Below are positions 11,811-26,500 of a stretch of 64,000 nucleotides of DNA, one piece after another. The notes below the pieces were generated by a model, which worked only from the letters and a program-made list of their open reading frames with translations, did not search any database and was not told where the DNA came from. Source of the stretch: Dipylidium caninum (Eukaryota; Platyhelminthes; Cestoda; Cyclophyllidea; Dipylidiidae); the NCBI GenBank assembly GCA_017562135.1, contig QEYB01001208.1, forward strand, positions 992,001 to 1,056,000, read 5' to 3'. Position numbers and translations under genes: made by a program. Position 1 is the stretch's first letter, and the number at the start of each line of letters is the position of its first letter.

Positions 11811-14800
11811 TTAGGTCAATATGATTCAAGGCTAGCTATGAGGCAGTCAAATTCCTTGGCCAATCCTTGGCAAGATCGTTAAGTGTTCAGATTTAATGGG
11901 ACATTTTTGTCATCCTTCGCTGATATAAAGTACAGAAGTGCAAATATGGTCCCGTTGTGATGAAAAAGAGGTTTTCTTCTCCCACACATAGGAGTTAAGT
12001 AGATATGTACAATGTCAATAACTTGTTCACATTACTAGTAACAGAATCGAGCTTACAATCAAAGCTAGCTTTCATCACTAGAAGAAATCAGGACTCAAAC
12101 GGCCCTGTAGATCGTTCATCAATTTGGGAAACACAAGTTCCATACCTCGGGATATTAGGAGTCTTGGTAGGCACGCAAATTCTGTTGCTGAAAGCTTCTG
12201 CGACGGTCAAGTCATTCACTTATTACCGGAGCAAGATGCGTTGTCCTGTCACAAGCATAGCACACAACACCTGTCTCTATTGTAAGCTCCCTAAATTTAA
12301 GAACTTATCTACGAATCAACATGCCTTACCGTGCCTTTTCGACTCCCTTTTCTATTGGCCACAACAAAGTCAACTACTCCCTAAATTTTCGCCTTTTCAG
12401 CAGTCAGAATGAACGAGGAATAAAGATAGGCAAACCTCGAATTTTTCAACATAGTGAAAGGACTGGGTAGATTTGCCATATATAGTCTATTTTACACCAC
12501 TTATTCTTCCCTCTTAAATGAAAAATGAATAGCTAAAGAGTTGTGTGGACAAGAAAAGTGTGTATGTATTAGATGTGTGGCGATTTTATAAGTTGATGTC
12601 AAGACCATACCGTGTAAAACCACTTTTCCGTGGTCATAAAATAGCGCCTTTAATCGGATATTATAAGACGAATGAGCCCTCCCACTTGATCGGAAATGAG
12701 GCCGACCCCAACTGTTTTGCCAGACACAGACACGCAACTGTTGACAATACGACTGTAGGATGAAGCAATTGCTGCCTTGTTACCAGGCATTATAGGTTCA
12801 AGTGAGTGGTAATCGGTAGTTAATATAAGATAATCAGTTAAAAATTTAGAATAGACACAGGACTGTGGCGAAGGTGCACAAATCTCGGAGTTGAAGAAAT
12901 TGTAATGCACAATGGAGGCATTCTGCTTTAATAGTTCAATTCGATGACGGGAATGCACCCATTCACAAGATTTTGGTGTTTTCGGAGGTCCAAGTCCAAC
13001 AAGTTTTAACAGACATGCTACTTCACCTAAGCAAATAATAGGCACTAAGTGAAATAATTCTTAGCTGGTAGGAAGTTTCATTTTGGTCAGTTGGGTTGGA
13101 TATACGCAATCAATAACATGGTCATCCCATTTGCCCACGGATAGAGCTATTTTAAGCATTTGCACTTGCACTTGTCATGATTACTGATGAGTCTCTGTTC
13201 AAGGAACAAGGGGATAGGAATGACTCCAAGTACAGCATCAGTTTGCATAATCTCACAGCTGTGTCGAATTTGACTCAAGGTACATTTTGCGTAAAGTTAT
13301 TTCGTAATACTCTACTGCCCGTCATGTAATGACGGTATATAAATAACGAGCACGATGTTGAGTTAAGGCTTCACTGTAAGTGAGCGTATTATCGCTCCAG
13401 CGGCTTGTGGTGAGGCCCGTGCTCATAAATGCCTGATGCCTTTGGTTGAAGTTGTTTTTCCAACTTAGGGTATCAAATAGCATTAAATAGCTCCACCTTT
13501 CCATACATTACAAAAGAAATTATGGATGTTTTCTTCAAATGTGGGTGAGGTAAAAATATGACACAATTTGAACCACCAAAAGAAAGGGGCGAGTAAATTG
13601 ACAAATTTGCATACCTTTAAGGGATACGTTAAAAAATTACCAATCAGGGTGTAGGAAAGGCCTTGAGGCGACGAATAAAAGCGTGCCACAATGCAATGAG
13701 GCAAGAGGATTCTGCCAAAAGTGGGGATGGTTGTTGAAGGCAGAGGCAAACCCAAATCACTCACAAGCACAAAGACGTGTGAGGAACTTGACCGTAGACA
13801 GGGAAATGCCTCGCGGAACGCCGTTTCAAGTTTATGCACATCACAAAGACATACTCATGAACAAAATTGCATTAGGGGTTATCATTTCCGACTGTCACCT
13901 TGGTTTCTCACGGAATCAAACTTTACCAAAAGTGTGAGCGTGAACTTGGTTGGACATTATTTGTTTCCCTGAGCAAGTTGTGTGTCTCACAGGATTATCA
14001 TTCCCAGAGCGTAGCCGATACAATGGTACCTTACGTTTCCCTGCAGAACTAATACTTATGTTGGTTATTGTATGAATCTCAACGAAACATATGCACAAGT
14101 TGACTGTATCGCTGCACACCCTTTTTAGAATCGTCCCAGAATCACAGAAGAACGGCCTTCTGCAGGCTCTTCGCAAAAACTTTCCTACCTTGGACAGAGA
14201 ATTCTCTGTGGCCTAACAACACTCCTTCACCAAATGGACTTAAGCCTACTTACAGGCGAGATACGACCACCGCCAAACGCATACCCCTTTGGTAATAGAA
14301 GTGAAGAACTGGCCGGCTTTAGCGACGAAGACGATGATGACGTGTTAATGTAGTGGACAGGCCTTTCAAGGTGATCTCAGGGCTGCTATCTTTACTACTT
14401 CCCACATTTGTATATGCCCTTAAGTTTAGAAGTCTTTTGTAACCTAATCTGGTTTACTTGAAAGTAAATAATTTCACTGAGACGGGACTTTGGAATTCCT
14501 TTCTGACATACCCTACAATGCTACTCTTACCTCCGCCACGGCTCATTTATTCAGAGTTAGGCCCACATGCTACTTAGTTTTCCAGTTTTAAAATTGACCA
14601 GGTCTCTGGGCGAATATGTACCTGAGGAATGCGCCTGTATCGCAAACTGGTGGCTGATAGGTACCGCAAAGCCGGTCACTCCTTTACTATGGCTTACCGG
14701 ATTGCCCATTACTCGCAACAGAATCCGAGGAAATCACGCTATGGTTGACATTATAGAAGACGGTGATTGATAACTGGCGAAGTAGCTATGTCAGCAACAA

Positions 14801-17800
14801 ATAGCAACACAAAGCCGTGGTGCATGAGTGCACTTTGTGCTGCGAGGCATCCTTGACTTCTTATACAACATATCGGCATTTAGGAAAAAATTTCTTTCCG
14901 CATAGAGCGTGTTTTGAGTTAATGGGAAGGAACTGTTGAGAAAAAGGGAGAGACAATTGTGTTCGAAATTCGCTTGAAAAAACAGAGGACCCGATTTTTC
15001 CCCTGTTTCATTCAAATAAATTTTACCAAAATACCGCTACTGTAAAAGTTTTAGGATTTCGAGCATCAGCAAAGGCCATTTGAGTAGCAAAATTTGGAGT
15101 TGCTTTGGGATTTAAGCTTTATCGGACGATAATACTTTTGCTGGTTGCTAACAACTCCTGCCCCCAGTTCGTAGTAAAATTCGCTGCACATACACCATCT
15201 CGTTTCGCGCCCAATTAAATTAACACGTAGATGTCTAATTGCGAAATAACTAATACAACCAGACATCTGGACTGAGTTGCAGTCTCCTCTATCGGTCAGA
15301 CTTGTATGACTTCTTTGGTAAAAAGACATGAGATAGACCGCCTCCTTTCAACTTGCAAGATGTCAACAGTCAAGTTGACAATTGCCCAAGCCTATTGGAT
15401 GTCAAGCCTGAAATCTACCATCTTTCCGTCACTGTCTGTTCTCACAGGTGCAATTTTTTCGCCTCCAGCCTCCACAGCCTCCAGGGGAGATGTCTTTCAC
15501 TCCTGCAAATTTTGGCTAGGTCAACCAATTCTTCTATATTTTGCCCCACCCTGGCTGATTAGGTCTATTTGCCCACTATCTTATTGAGATATGCTTACCT
15601 CCACACACAACTGGCCCAGCTGCCTGCGCGCAAGAATAATTCCGCTGAGAGAAGCCACTGTCGATGGAAGTGATCGGTTAATTTGAGAAAGTGAGAAGCA
15701 TCGGCAACCTGGGGTCAAAAGATTCTTAATTAGTAGAGGCGGCGGTTAAACTTAACAACAACATGTACTAATGAGATATGACATTGTTTCGAAAGACAGA
15801 TAAAATGAGGGCTCGGAGTACTGCTTTTAGCTCTTGGAAGTAACATTTAACACACATAGAGTGACCGATGCTGCTACAAATGTCTGCGAAGTACTAAGCA
15901 TCGTGATACGATGTCTTACCGTAGTTGAAATAAGTGACACTTACGATACCACCTTTGATACCTGTAATTTTAATCCATGCATTATAATGCGCAAACTTAT
16001 TCGTAAGAAGATGTGATTCTTCGAGCATCGTTATTAGCATATGGCAACCGGCGGTATGGACGGTGAGTCCGAGGCGAATTACTGGGCACCGGTGGTAGAT
16101 GGTAATAACCCTGGATGCCAACGCATGGGATTGCGTTAGACTGCGCGTCCAGTCGCCGAGTGTGGAGTGATAATACGGCAAATCACAAAGCTGATGGACC
16201 TGACCTCTCCAGTGCTGCTCACTCAAAACTGGCGCCTTCAAGAAATCGGAAATTATGGTTTCCCGTATTAGAACTTGAAACCCATATGCTTAGACTATGC
16301 TGTTCTTCATGGAAGAAGACAGTAAAAATGGTGCGATAATATGACGGCATAATGCAACGACTTAAGGTAGGACCCAGTCCTCAACAAATATCGCTGTGTT
16401 AATGTGATACACACCATATTTCTAAGTGTAGAATTTCGCTCGTTTGAATGTGAGAAACGCGAAGACTTAAGGGGTGCTTCAGAAGACCACTGACTTAATA
16501 CTACCTCAAAGATTGTCGGCCCCTAGAATCTGAAGGCAGGGTTAAGCGAGGCTTTTTATTGCTGGTCTATCTACCTTTGCGATTGTTTGACACTCCTTCG
16601 TGTGAACAAGAAAGGCTACTCTGGAGAGCTTCTCGTTTTCGGAATAGTGATTCTGTTGATTTGCATTCTTAACGCGTGACAAAGTGTTTTTACCACTTTC
16701 TACATTAATTATCAGCACAACCTAAGAATAGCCGTGAATGCGTTTAAGTACTGAGCTTAAGCTTGCCTTCTGGTAGAGAAAATGTTCAGTTTGGCCGGAG
16801 GAATGATGAGGTCGGTTTCAGAAGCAGCGGCTGCATTGGTGAATTTCGCCATGGGGTGACAAAGAAAACATTTAGTCAGTCAACTGTCCTTCTCAAGACA
16901 AAGTTAGGAGTGCAAGATTATCTCACATAGAGCCGAGTGTCCAACTTGTAAGACATGGAGTTACCAAGATCTGCCTAACAAAACTGACAATGTGGCCTCC
17001 GTGATGATCCCAAAAGCCTTGTCTACATTTGCCATTGCGCCATTTATGACGAGCGACGTGGCGGATGTGCAGGTCAACTGCGGCATCTCGTGGAGGGAAG
17101 AGAGCACAGTCAGCCATCGGTGTGCCTTGACATAGTATGAGACGCATTGTGACGACGGCTTCGCAAACGGCTGAGTGCGTCTCCACTCTCCCGCATAACT
17201 TGGTCATCTCGGTGCCTGCGGGCAGCCCCCCACCACCAACGTTCGCATCATGGCATGCTCTCCTGCACTGCGCCCTCTTTGATGTCCGCCGCGACTTTTG
17301 TCTGCGTAGACGCGCCAACAGACAAACATAATAATTAATGATGACGCCGACTAGACACTGTTTAATAAATTCACCTATTTAGGCACTATGAAGTCGGCTC
17401 GAGGAAACTACGGCCTTCCTACGTGCTATATTTTGGCCTTTTGGGTTATCTTGGCCTCTGTCAACTGAAAGCAAGGCTCTGAGGATTATTCCCCACCGAC
17501 TTAATGTGTCTGATCAAGGTTCTAGGATGGTAAGAATAGACTATTATGGGAGTACGTGACGACTTTAATTACTGTTTCGGCACGGCCACCGCTGCAGTAA
17601 AGCGGCCCCAAGTTCCACTGGCCACAGCTGCCTTTTATGGCTGTCTACATGGCGCCCCTATGTTCGCAAGCTAAAACAACAACTTACGACCATGCTTGAT
17701 GGGTGAAAACGGTTGGTCTTTGTCATCCGCAAGAGCTTTGTCTCTTATTACTTGTTTTAAGAAGAAAAAGGAAAGATAGTAATAGTTGTTCCTTAGTGAT

Positions 17801-20565
17801 TTCGCAAGTGAAGCCGGTCTAAGAGGGCGAAATTTGGGTGGAGATAGTCGCGTTCGTCATGTCGCAAGGTTGTCTGGGAGCCACAGCAGCGTCCGCAGTT
17901 GGCATTTCATTAGGCCGAGGAATTAAAATTGTCGAAGTCTAGAATTCACAACGTGGAGAATTAAAAAATGAGATGCAAGACTTCGGTTTGTGAGGTACCA
18001 AGTTTGGTGTCATTGGACCAATCGCTCCGCATGCTCATTAATTTTCTTTTAGCAAATCTATTTACCACCATGTTTTTTAGTAAAATAGCAAGACCAGAGA
18101 GAAAAGATAGAAAGCATGGGGTTGTTTATTGTTTTTTGGCAGATATTTTAAAAATATAGCTTCCATTTTCCAGTATACAGCAGTGGTCCTAGTGCTCCAT
18201 AATAGAATGTTACGATTCTTCTTTACCCAAGGGAGTTTTGTAAAACCTTTGAGGTGTCCAGCTAGCATAAAATAAAAGGTTGATGAGATTTTCACCTCTC
18301 GGCTTTAGGGACATCAATGGTTGGACGGTGGTAGTCGGAATAGAGAGGCATGATTGATTTCATTGTCAGTTGCCTTCAATATGCAACTGCGTTCCAGCAA
18401 GCCACAAACTCGTCAACAAAGGCTTTTCACTACAAAGAGGTGAAGTATTTGAGTGAATCACCAAGAGGTAGGTTGCGGTTCTTATATTCATTTGTATCAT
18501 GCCAAAATTAGGTCAAAATTGCCCCATAAAGGAGGGCTATTCAAGATCCATTTAGGAGCAATATGCATTTTTCAGTTCCACCAGAAAATTGCATTGTGAC
18601 TCGAAACAAGTCCAAACTAATGACGGTATTCACTTGGAGCAGAAGAGAACGTCCTCCAACCATTCAAATTCTAGCTTTAACTCCGTCTCACCTCCGATAA
18701 ATGGGCATTTTGTGTGTTGGGACGGCGAGACCATGGGCGAGCTTTAAGTTGACTGACGGGCTGTCTGTGGCACCAGCTTCGCGTCTTGTGACAAAATTTT
18801 ACTCTTCTTGGTTGAACGATAAGGAAAGGCGGTTTCTCGATTTCCTACCTTTGCCTGCCACTTCCTGATTGCAGGCTGTGTGACAGCGGGGAGCGGTGGT
18901 CCTCCCTCGAAATAGCTACTTAGAAGTTGGCGGTAGCACTGGTCATGAGAGCGAGCGTCGATGGTGGACTGTAGACCACAAACTTCGTCTCCACCTAGTT
19001 GAACGTCCGACTGCCGATGAGCACGAGGCTCAGCCCTCGTTTATTTGCCTTTACCAGATTGAAGTAATCGGTGTAGATAGAGAAAGGTTTCACAACTTGA
19101 ATGCCCGACAGGCTTTACGTGTATTCTGATGTAGAACCTTCTTAAAGGAATCGTAATGGATTCAAACTCAAGGTGTCTGACACAAAAGGAGTCCACTTAT
19201 TGAGCATTTAAGGAGACATGGTGGGGCTTAGGGACCAGTTGCCCATTCGTACAACCAGGTACCCGAACACAAACTGGCTTCATCGCCTTTAATTGTTATA
19301 ACCTCGGTGACTTGTGGCAGCCGGTAAAATAAAACGACTGAAGGGGAAAATGTTATAGACAAGTTGGTGCTTTATATCAACCGGTGACTCAACAAAGCAA
19401 TATACCACCTTTCTTATACCTAATTTAAACCTATACCGATATTCAATGGCGCACATTACATTTTATGATAGGGTTATTAAGGGCATCTTACATTCTTTCA
19501 TGTTAAAAGTGCTTTACTTTACGGTCTTTGCACGATTAGCATCACTCCTGGTGCCTAATACACTCTGACTGGAGCAATTGCAACCGTTCCAACCAGCAAA
19601 ACGCATTAGGACAAGCTGCGTAACCACTTCAGACAAGAGTCCTTCTGCAACCAGGAGTGATTGGCGTCCATCCCAGCGAATGGCCTCTAAGTGCCTACGG
19701 CGTCGGGATATCCATTCGCCGGAAATTATGATAGGCTTTGCCAGGGTTGCCCTCTCGCAAACTTTTATGGACAGAGCCCTGTCCAGTGCTCATTTTACAC
19801 TCTTGCCATTGTACACCCACTCAGTGCAACTCAAACCGAGAGCATGCACCAGCCACCGGATTCCTTTCCGAGGTAATTTTCTTTACCCTCTTCTTATTCA
19901 GACAACTTCTTCTTCTTCCTTCTCCCCATGTCTGTCATGGTTGCCACTGGCGATCTGATATGACTCCACTTACTAACGCCTTGTTATTCCGATATTCAGA
20001 TGCATACTACTTTCCTCAATTATAATTTTTTGCATTCATTGGGGGAAAATGCTCTTTCGAGCCATTCACTTCCTTTTGACAACTTCCGTGTACCAACACG
20101 TAACTTAGTAGCCTGAAGCCTCGTAGGTATTACGCAGTGTGTCCTTATGGCAAAGCAAAAGTCGACTTGTAAGGTGGCGTGAATATGACGTGTTTCTCAC
20201 GACAGAGCTGCGACTCGAGAGAATAGAATGCAACTTCTCATCCCACTTATACACTTTGCCAGGCATTCTAAACCTTTCATCACTGTGACCGACGTTGTTC
20301 TGCCTCCGGATCAAGGGAGCGTCGTAGGTCCAGCCCGTAGACGACGCCTCCTCCAACTGCGTCCGTCGGACACTGGTTCTTTTGGCGGCAGCTTGTCCGA
20401 TTCCAACTCATCGCCCTCCCATGTGTGTTTGGATAGCCCTTGGGCGCAGCCCAACGCCCTTGACAAACTTCTCTCGTGGAATTTCCTTGTCCAGAGTGTG
20501 ACCTGAGTGTAATCAGCATTAATGACTCGAGATCAGAAATCTCCACCTCCTTCTGCTTCAGCACA
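11811..20565. other. Intergenic stretch, no supported gene
   Basis: About 8.7 kb between the RING gene and the TRPA1-like gene, which are divergently arranged. The longest frames (12005-12412 plus, 12650-13045 minus, 13483-13839 minus, 15894-16241 minus, 16923-17318 minus, 19578-19958 plus) show no domain, no conserved motif and no linked splice structure. A GC-rich island lies at about 17000-17330. The TRPA1 promoter should lie near the right end, but no clear TATA element was identified. Confidence 0.5.
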
Positions 20566-23500
20566 ATGAAGGATGATGATCAGGTCTTAAGGTCTGAGCT
20601 AAATGCTGCAATTATGGTTAGTGACCACAAGTTATCTGGCAGTGTCCCTCCGTCCTACAACATTTTGTCTTAATGATATATATATATATATAATTCACAA
20701 CTAATCACTGTGAAAACTTGTTTACATTGCCTAAACTCACCCATGCGACATGTAACTTGACGGTTTTGATAATGGTCCTGCGCGAGTGTTTCCTTTGGCC
20801 TTCTGAATAGTGCGTGAATCAAGACCGCGCATGCGAACTCTTTGACCTGTTGGTGGAATATCCTGATTTGGCTGAAATGAAGGACAATCGCGGAAATGCT
20901 CTCATTCACTACGCAGTCAACCGAGGCCTCCTCCGCATAATCGACCTGCTGGTGTCCCGTGGGGCAGGTATTTTGTTTGAATAAGATCCACCTCTCTCCC
21001 TAGCCCTATTACTTTACTCCTACGTAAGTGAGCGAATTGCCCGACTACCACTTCTTATAAAGCATGCAGAAAAATATTGTTTGGACGTATTAGTTACCGT
21101 CATCGTCCCCTTCCCTCCACAAATGCGCAATAGATTGTTGTAAGAGAGACGACTTCAAAAAGTATAATTTTTATTCCTGAGGGCAAGATAATGCTGCTTG
21201 TCATGAGAAACGCACATGCCAGTATATTGGCTTTAAGTCCGAGTGGCGAGAGAAGGCAGTGGCAATAAACTGCCTCATACTCCTAGTTTAACAGATATTA
21301 AGGCCGAGTAGACTGCCTTTCGTAGTCCACTCCCCCTTTGGGGTACGCAAGGCTGCCGTCTCGGCAGTTGGTGGACGCTGAGTTTGCATGTGTGCTTGCA
21401 TTTGAATGTTTGCGGCCTCTGGGCTCATTCCCCGTGCCCTGCCGTAGTCGGTTGACTATGACTTGCCCGCGGCCTTAGTGCAAGCAGCAGGGTGGTGGTG
21501 GAGGACTGGGATACCGGCTCCTGCCAGAGGGAACTCGCCATCAGGACGACTGACCTGGGCTTTACCGTACTCTTATCCCAGATATCAATCAACGCAATAG
21601 CCAGGGCCAAACACCTTTGCATTTGGCCCTATGCGATCAACAGGTTGCAACACTGAGCCACCTCATTTTGCTCGGATGCAACGCGGAACTGGCTGATAAC
21701 AGGGATGTACAACCAATCCACTTTGCCTGCGAATTGGACGCTGCAGAATGCCTAAAGGTATACATGACTACTTACCTTTGTCTCATCCCAGATTGGACCA
21801 TTGAGGCGATTGACTTTCCAACGCCTAGCAGAGTAACAGGTGAACGGCCGTTAAAACAAACTGGACAAAGTGGTGACAAAAAGAGGAAAATGTTGAACAT
21901 TGTTGAGACACAAGTTAACGCCACTTAAGTCCGGTGGTCTGAAATTTTACAGCTACATGGAACTTAGACGAAGTAAGAATGCATTTTTTTTGACAGTGGA
22001 ACGGTATTTCTCATTCATTGCGTAAGTCGAACAAACGAAAATTGATGACGTCCATGCTACATGGTGCCAGACAATTTTCACTAGCCACTGTATCCAGTAC
22101 GACTTTGAGGGAGAGGCAGGCACGAAAGGGGCAAACTGTCTAAAGCACACATCAGCCAGAGCTAATCAACCCTCAGCGCTTGAAGTTGGAGTGTAGATAG
22201 TGCAACATTATGCGAACTCTCCAAACGCTGTTTCATGCCTTCAGGAACTCCTCCGTTCGACGCGCATTAATATCAATGCTCCAGGCGAATTCGGGGGCAC
22301 TGTGGTTCACTGTTGCTGTCGAAAGAATAGTACCAAATGTCTCGAGGCGGTGGTAGGTCTACTTTCTTTATTATTTCGTCTGGTAGGCAAGCACATCCAG
22401 CTTTCCGCAAAAGACACTCTAACTAGCGCCCTATTCGGTTTACGACGATTAAGTGGATCCCTATTCACAGCGAAGAGTAACCATGCTGAAGACATTCAGT
22501 GCTACCGTAAGCAATGTACGGACAGTAAGGTAGTGAGATAAATGGCCTCAGATGGTGTAGCTGTCGCATTGTATAAGATCGTAAGAAAAGTTGCATGCTC
22601 TTTGATTGTGCAGTCATTCTTTAGCCTAAAAGCAAATGACCTGACCTATCTTGAATTCCATTTGAGAATGAGACCAGACAGCGCTGAAAGGTGGTCACCT
22701 AACTCGTGTGAAAGTTCTTTGTCAATGACACTCCCCTTAAAAAAGGTAACAACTCTAAGTGCTGTAGTGACAAAGTTGGAAGAGAATGAAATTACGTGGA
22801 GGAGGATCTTGGTAAAAAGAGACGGGATAATTCGCAATGAAGTATGCAGCCTGTCAGCCTTACTTTGTCTCATCCAGTTGACAATGGGCGCCGACATGTT
22901 CAAATCGGACGCAATCGGTAAGTATCCAATCCACGTGGCGGTCTCCTCGGGCAGCCTCGAGTGTCTGCGATTGCTCTTGGAGCACGAAAACACTCTGAGG
23001 ACGGGAGACAAGATTGTCGGAACCGCTGGAGTTGAGGGTGCGCTTGCCTTCCAAGACCACCATCTCATCGACCTGCCTGACAGTGAGGGCGAGACAGCCC
23101 TTCACTTAGCCATCAACAGTGGCAGCGCGGAGATGATTGATGTTAGTTTGGCTCTATTACCATAGTAAGCTGTCTTGCTCACAGGTTAGAGAAAGGGGAA
23201 ATGAGGGATACTCCTAATAAGCAAAGAATGAATTGTGGTGACTACTATTGCCTCTACATTAATCGCTTCTCCCCTCCCGTGTATTGCATGCTTAGTACCT
23301 TCGTTTAAACTACAGACGTCTCCTAACTTATCACATGAGAAGTAGAGGTGCTGTTTGATGACTGTAGGAGAACTGATGAGCATTTAATTATTAAGATGGA
23401 GCAAAGAGGAAACTTAAACAAATTTGTTTTTCCGTTGGCTATGTAAAGTTACGCAGTGCGGCATAGGTGCATGTCCAGTTACTCGAAAATAGCTGACTTG

Positions 23501-26500
23501 TAAATCTTCAAGAAAAATGAAATTATGGGAAATTATAGTGTCGGACAAGTGGAAGCTTCAAAACGTGGATAGTGAAGTAGGCTGTAGGTTGACGACTGCA
23601 GCTTAGTTTCGGACAATCCATTTCGGCTGATAGCCTGGACACTTGAACTTCGATAAGGAAGAAGACTAGGTCGAACGAAGCTGCCTTACTGCGGTGAAGT
23701 TGACTTTAAACATACAAATATGCTTTTACAAGAACATCAGTGGTTACCGGTCTGTGATCGGCCGGCCTCCCTTTCTCTCCTCTCCTACTCAGTATTTACC
23801 GCAGCATTGAATTTAAAGCACTTTGGGCAAGGAAGTCCAACTTTGTAGACGTTGTTGCTGCAGAACCGCACCATTGGCAAATCGGAGAAATATGAACGGT
23901 AGAGCAAGGCTGCTAGTTCGAGTCATGCCGGTCTCAGTTGATGAACTTCTCACGCCATGTTCAACTTTCATATTTCCTGCCCTCGTGAGCTTGGGATAGT
24001 TCTGTTTATTGAGTGCTCGAACTTGGTATCAGAGGAGTCACAATGTGATGGTAGCGTTTGTGTGTTGACTTTAACACACATCGAGACAACCAGACGGGGG
24101 ACGCTGTTCACTGGCAGGTCGAAGCCATCTTCTCTTGCTTAGGAACGCCATTAGTTGACGAGGCTCTAAAACATTCGGAGAAAACACCTTTGCCTAGTTG
24201 AATGGCATTCATGAGTCTATTTTTGTGAGCCAGTTTTGCTTGGAGCACGGGAGCGACATCGGCGCAGTACAAAACAGTGACTGCACAGCGATACACTACG
24301 CGGCCAGACGTGGAGAGGTGGTGATGCTCTCACGTCTCCTCGACTGGCAACCCGAGATGGCGGTGAACCTCCTCTCCGGCATCAATAGCAGTGGTCACAC
24401 TCCTCTCCATCTCGCTGCCATGTACAATCACGCCGAGCTCACAACTTACCTCGTCCAAAGGGTTAGCGGTTGCTTGGTCTCCGTTTCCTCTCTCGCAGTC
24501 CCACAGGAATTGAATGCTATAAATATTGTTATATTCAAATAGCCGACACATAAAAACGCTTTAGCATAGCAGAAGACCGAATACGTTCATCGCAGGTGGC
24601 GACCTCTCCCCTCTTAATACCTATGTGTAGCGCAGTTGACTGTCAGTTGACTGTCAATAGAGAAAAGTCATTTCACTCCACCCTCTCACCCACTTGCTGT
24701 TTTTGCGCCTTCCTGCGCGTTTAATGCCTCTTCCCTGAGACCCGCAAAGTCTCAAATTGTTACGGTGATTTTGAGAATATTCTTTTTTAATCGACGAAAT
24801 TTTTACCATAGGAGGCAGATAGTTCATTGCAGTTCTCTGCCCTTGAGGAACGGATACTTAGGCCTGGCGCATGAACACCTATGCCCATGTGTAAATGCTC
24901 TCAGTGAAGTTTCAACATCCCCCAGACACGACGGCCCGAATAAGTGATACAATTACTTGGTGGTGAGAATATGCATAGATAAGATAGAGGATCTCACGAG
25001 CAGTGACAAAGATTACTTCAGCATCCCACGAGACGTTCCCTCAGAGTACGTCATAATGATGTTGACAGGAGGAGAAGTGCATCGTCAGGGACATTTTATA
25101 ATCCACAGGGTTCACCGATGGAGGTGCAGGACAACAACGGGTGGACACCTTTTCTCCTGGCAATTTCAAAGTGCGCCACAGCAGCCTGTCTTAAACTCAT
25201 TCAATTTGGTGCCGACCTCCACGCCTTAGACTCATTTCACCGAAATGTCCTTCATTTGGCCATCATCTACGGCGCGCTGAAAGATGAGTCTCTGTGGAAG
25301 CAAATTCGTGAGGTGAGAAATGTCTGGTATGGCGTCGGTCTCCACCATCTTGGCGAAACAGGACGTAGCGGCCGCTTATTGTGTTGTTTGGCACTGGAGG
25401 ATGGGGGATTGGCAACAAATACCTTTCTTGATTTGAGGCGGACCAGAGAATTGGAAGTTTGTTTGATCTGTTGCCTTCCTAAATTTACCGTTGTGTGCTA
25501 CTTTTTTTCGCTAAATACCAACCAGTAAATTTAAAAGAAAAGAAAATTGAGCTGACCCTGGACGTAAACGTCTGGATGTCGAAAAGACGTTGGCAATTGC
25601 TGATTCCCAAGTGAGGAGAACCAATCGTTGTCATAAGCAGGATACTCCTAAAAAAAGGAATTCAAGAGTGAAGCCTAAGACATTTTTCCGTTCAACAGCA
25701 CGGGCTCTTCAAACACATGATAGGAGAGGAGGATGAATACGGATACACTCCATTACATTATGCGACGAAGGGAGGCGACAGCTTGTTGGGCGTGACGCGC
25801 GAGCTGCTGGCGAATGGAGCTAATTGCCTACGACAGAATACCGCTCACGAGACACCGCTGCACCTCGCGGCCCGACAAGGCTGCGTGGCCACGGTGGAAA
25901 GCCTGCTTCGCACCGACCACGGCCTCTGGTCCATGAACACGTCCGACGCCGAGGGTCACACGCCTCTCCACGTCGCTGCCGCCCACGGGCACGCTAAAGT
26001 CGTCTCCGTACTCATTGCCAAGGGTAGCAGTTTCCATCGGTACCGACCTCTTCCGCGTGCCATATTTGTTTGCCATTTCCACCGTTTTTCAGTTTTTTTT
26101 CCGCTGACTACGACTCACTGTTGCCTTGGAAAGTTGATATGAAGGCTCAGTTAGGTACCGTTAAAGCACAGGCTCTTCGGCAAATTCATCGCAAGCACGA
26201 GGAGACAACGTGAAAAACGACCAGTTACCCAACACGAGGGCGGTCCTCAATCGGTCGCACGCTCGGAGTCCTCGTACGAGCTCGAATACGGAAGCGGCTA
26301 CCTTCTACCCATTCTGACGCCTCAACTTTGCCAGAAAAATTGCATTCTACGAAGCGAAAGTCCTCCACTTCGCCATCGACTATGACCTGCCAGTGTAGTG
26401 GGCCAGTAAATATAGGAGGCATATTGCTATTAGGGCACCTTTTTCCTATTAAATGAATCTTTTTTTAACGAACCTTACCTGTCATGATGATCCCAAGAGG

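Noticed and set aside
12100..12125. Resemblance to the miR-10 seed region (CCCTGTAGATC)
   Set aside because: The match stops after about 11 bases, and the flanks do not fold back into a hairpin.
12005..12412. 135-codon plus-strand frame as a gene
   Set aside because: The composition looks like translated non-coding DNA. No domain, and no partner exon was found.
15590..15680. Isolated minus-strand exon ending at a good donor (GAG followed by GTAAGC)
   Set aside because: A short open stretch with a donor, but there is no start codon and no matching neighbouring exon.
16923..17318. 131-codon minus-strand frame as a gene
   Set aside because: No recognisable motif, GC-rich island, and the opposite strand is also open.
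22542..23165. 207-codon plus-strand frame as a separate gene
   Set aside because: Only 22878-23141 carries ankyrin-repeat sequence. The upstream part is intron that happens to stay open.
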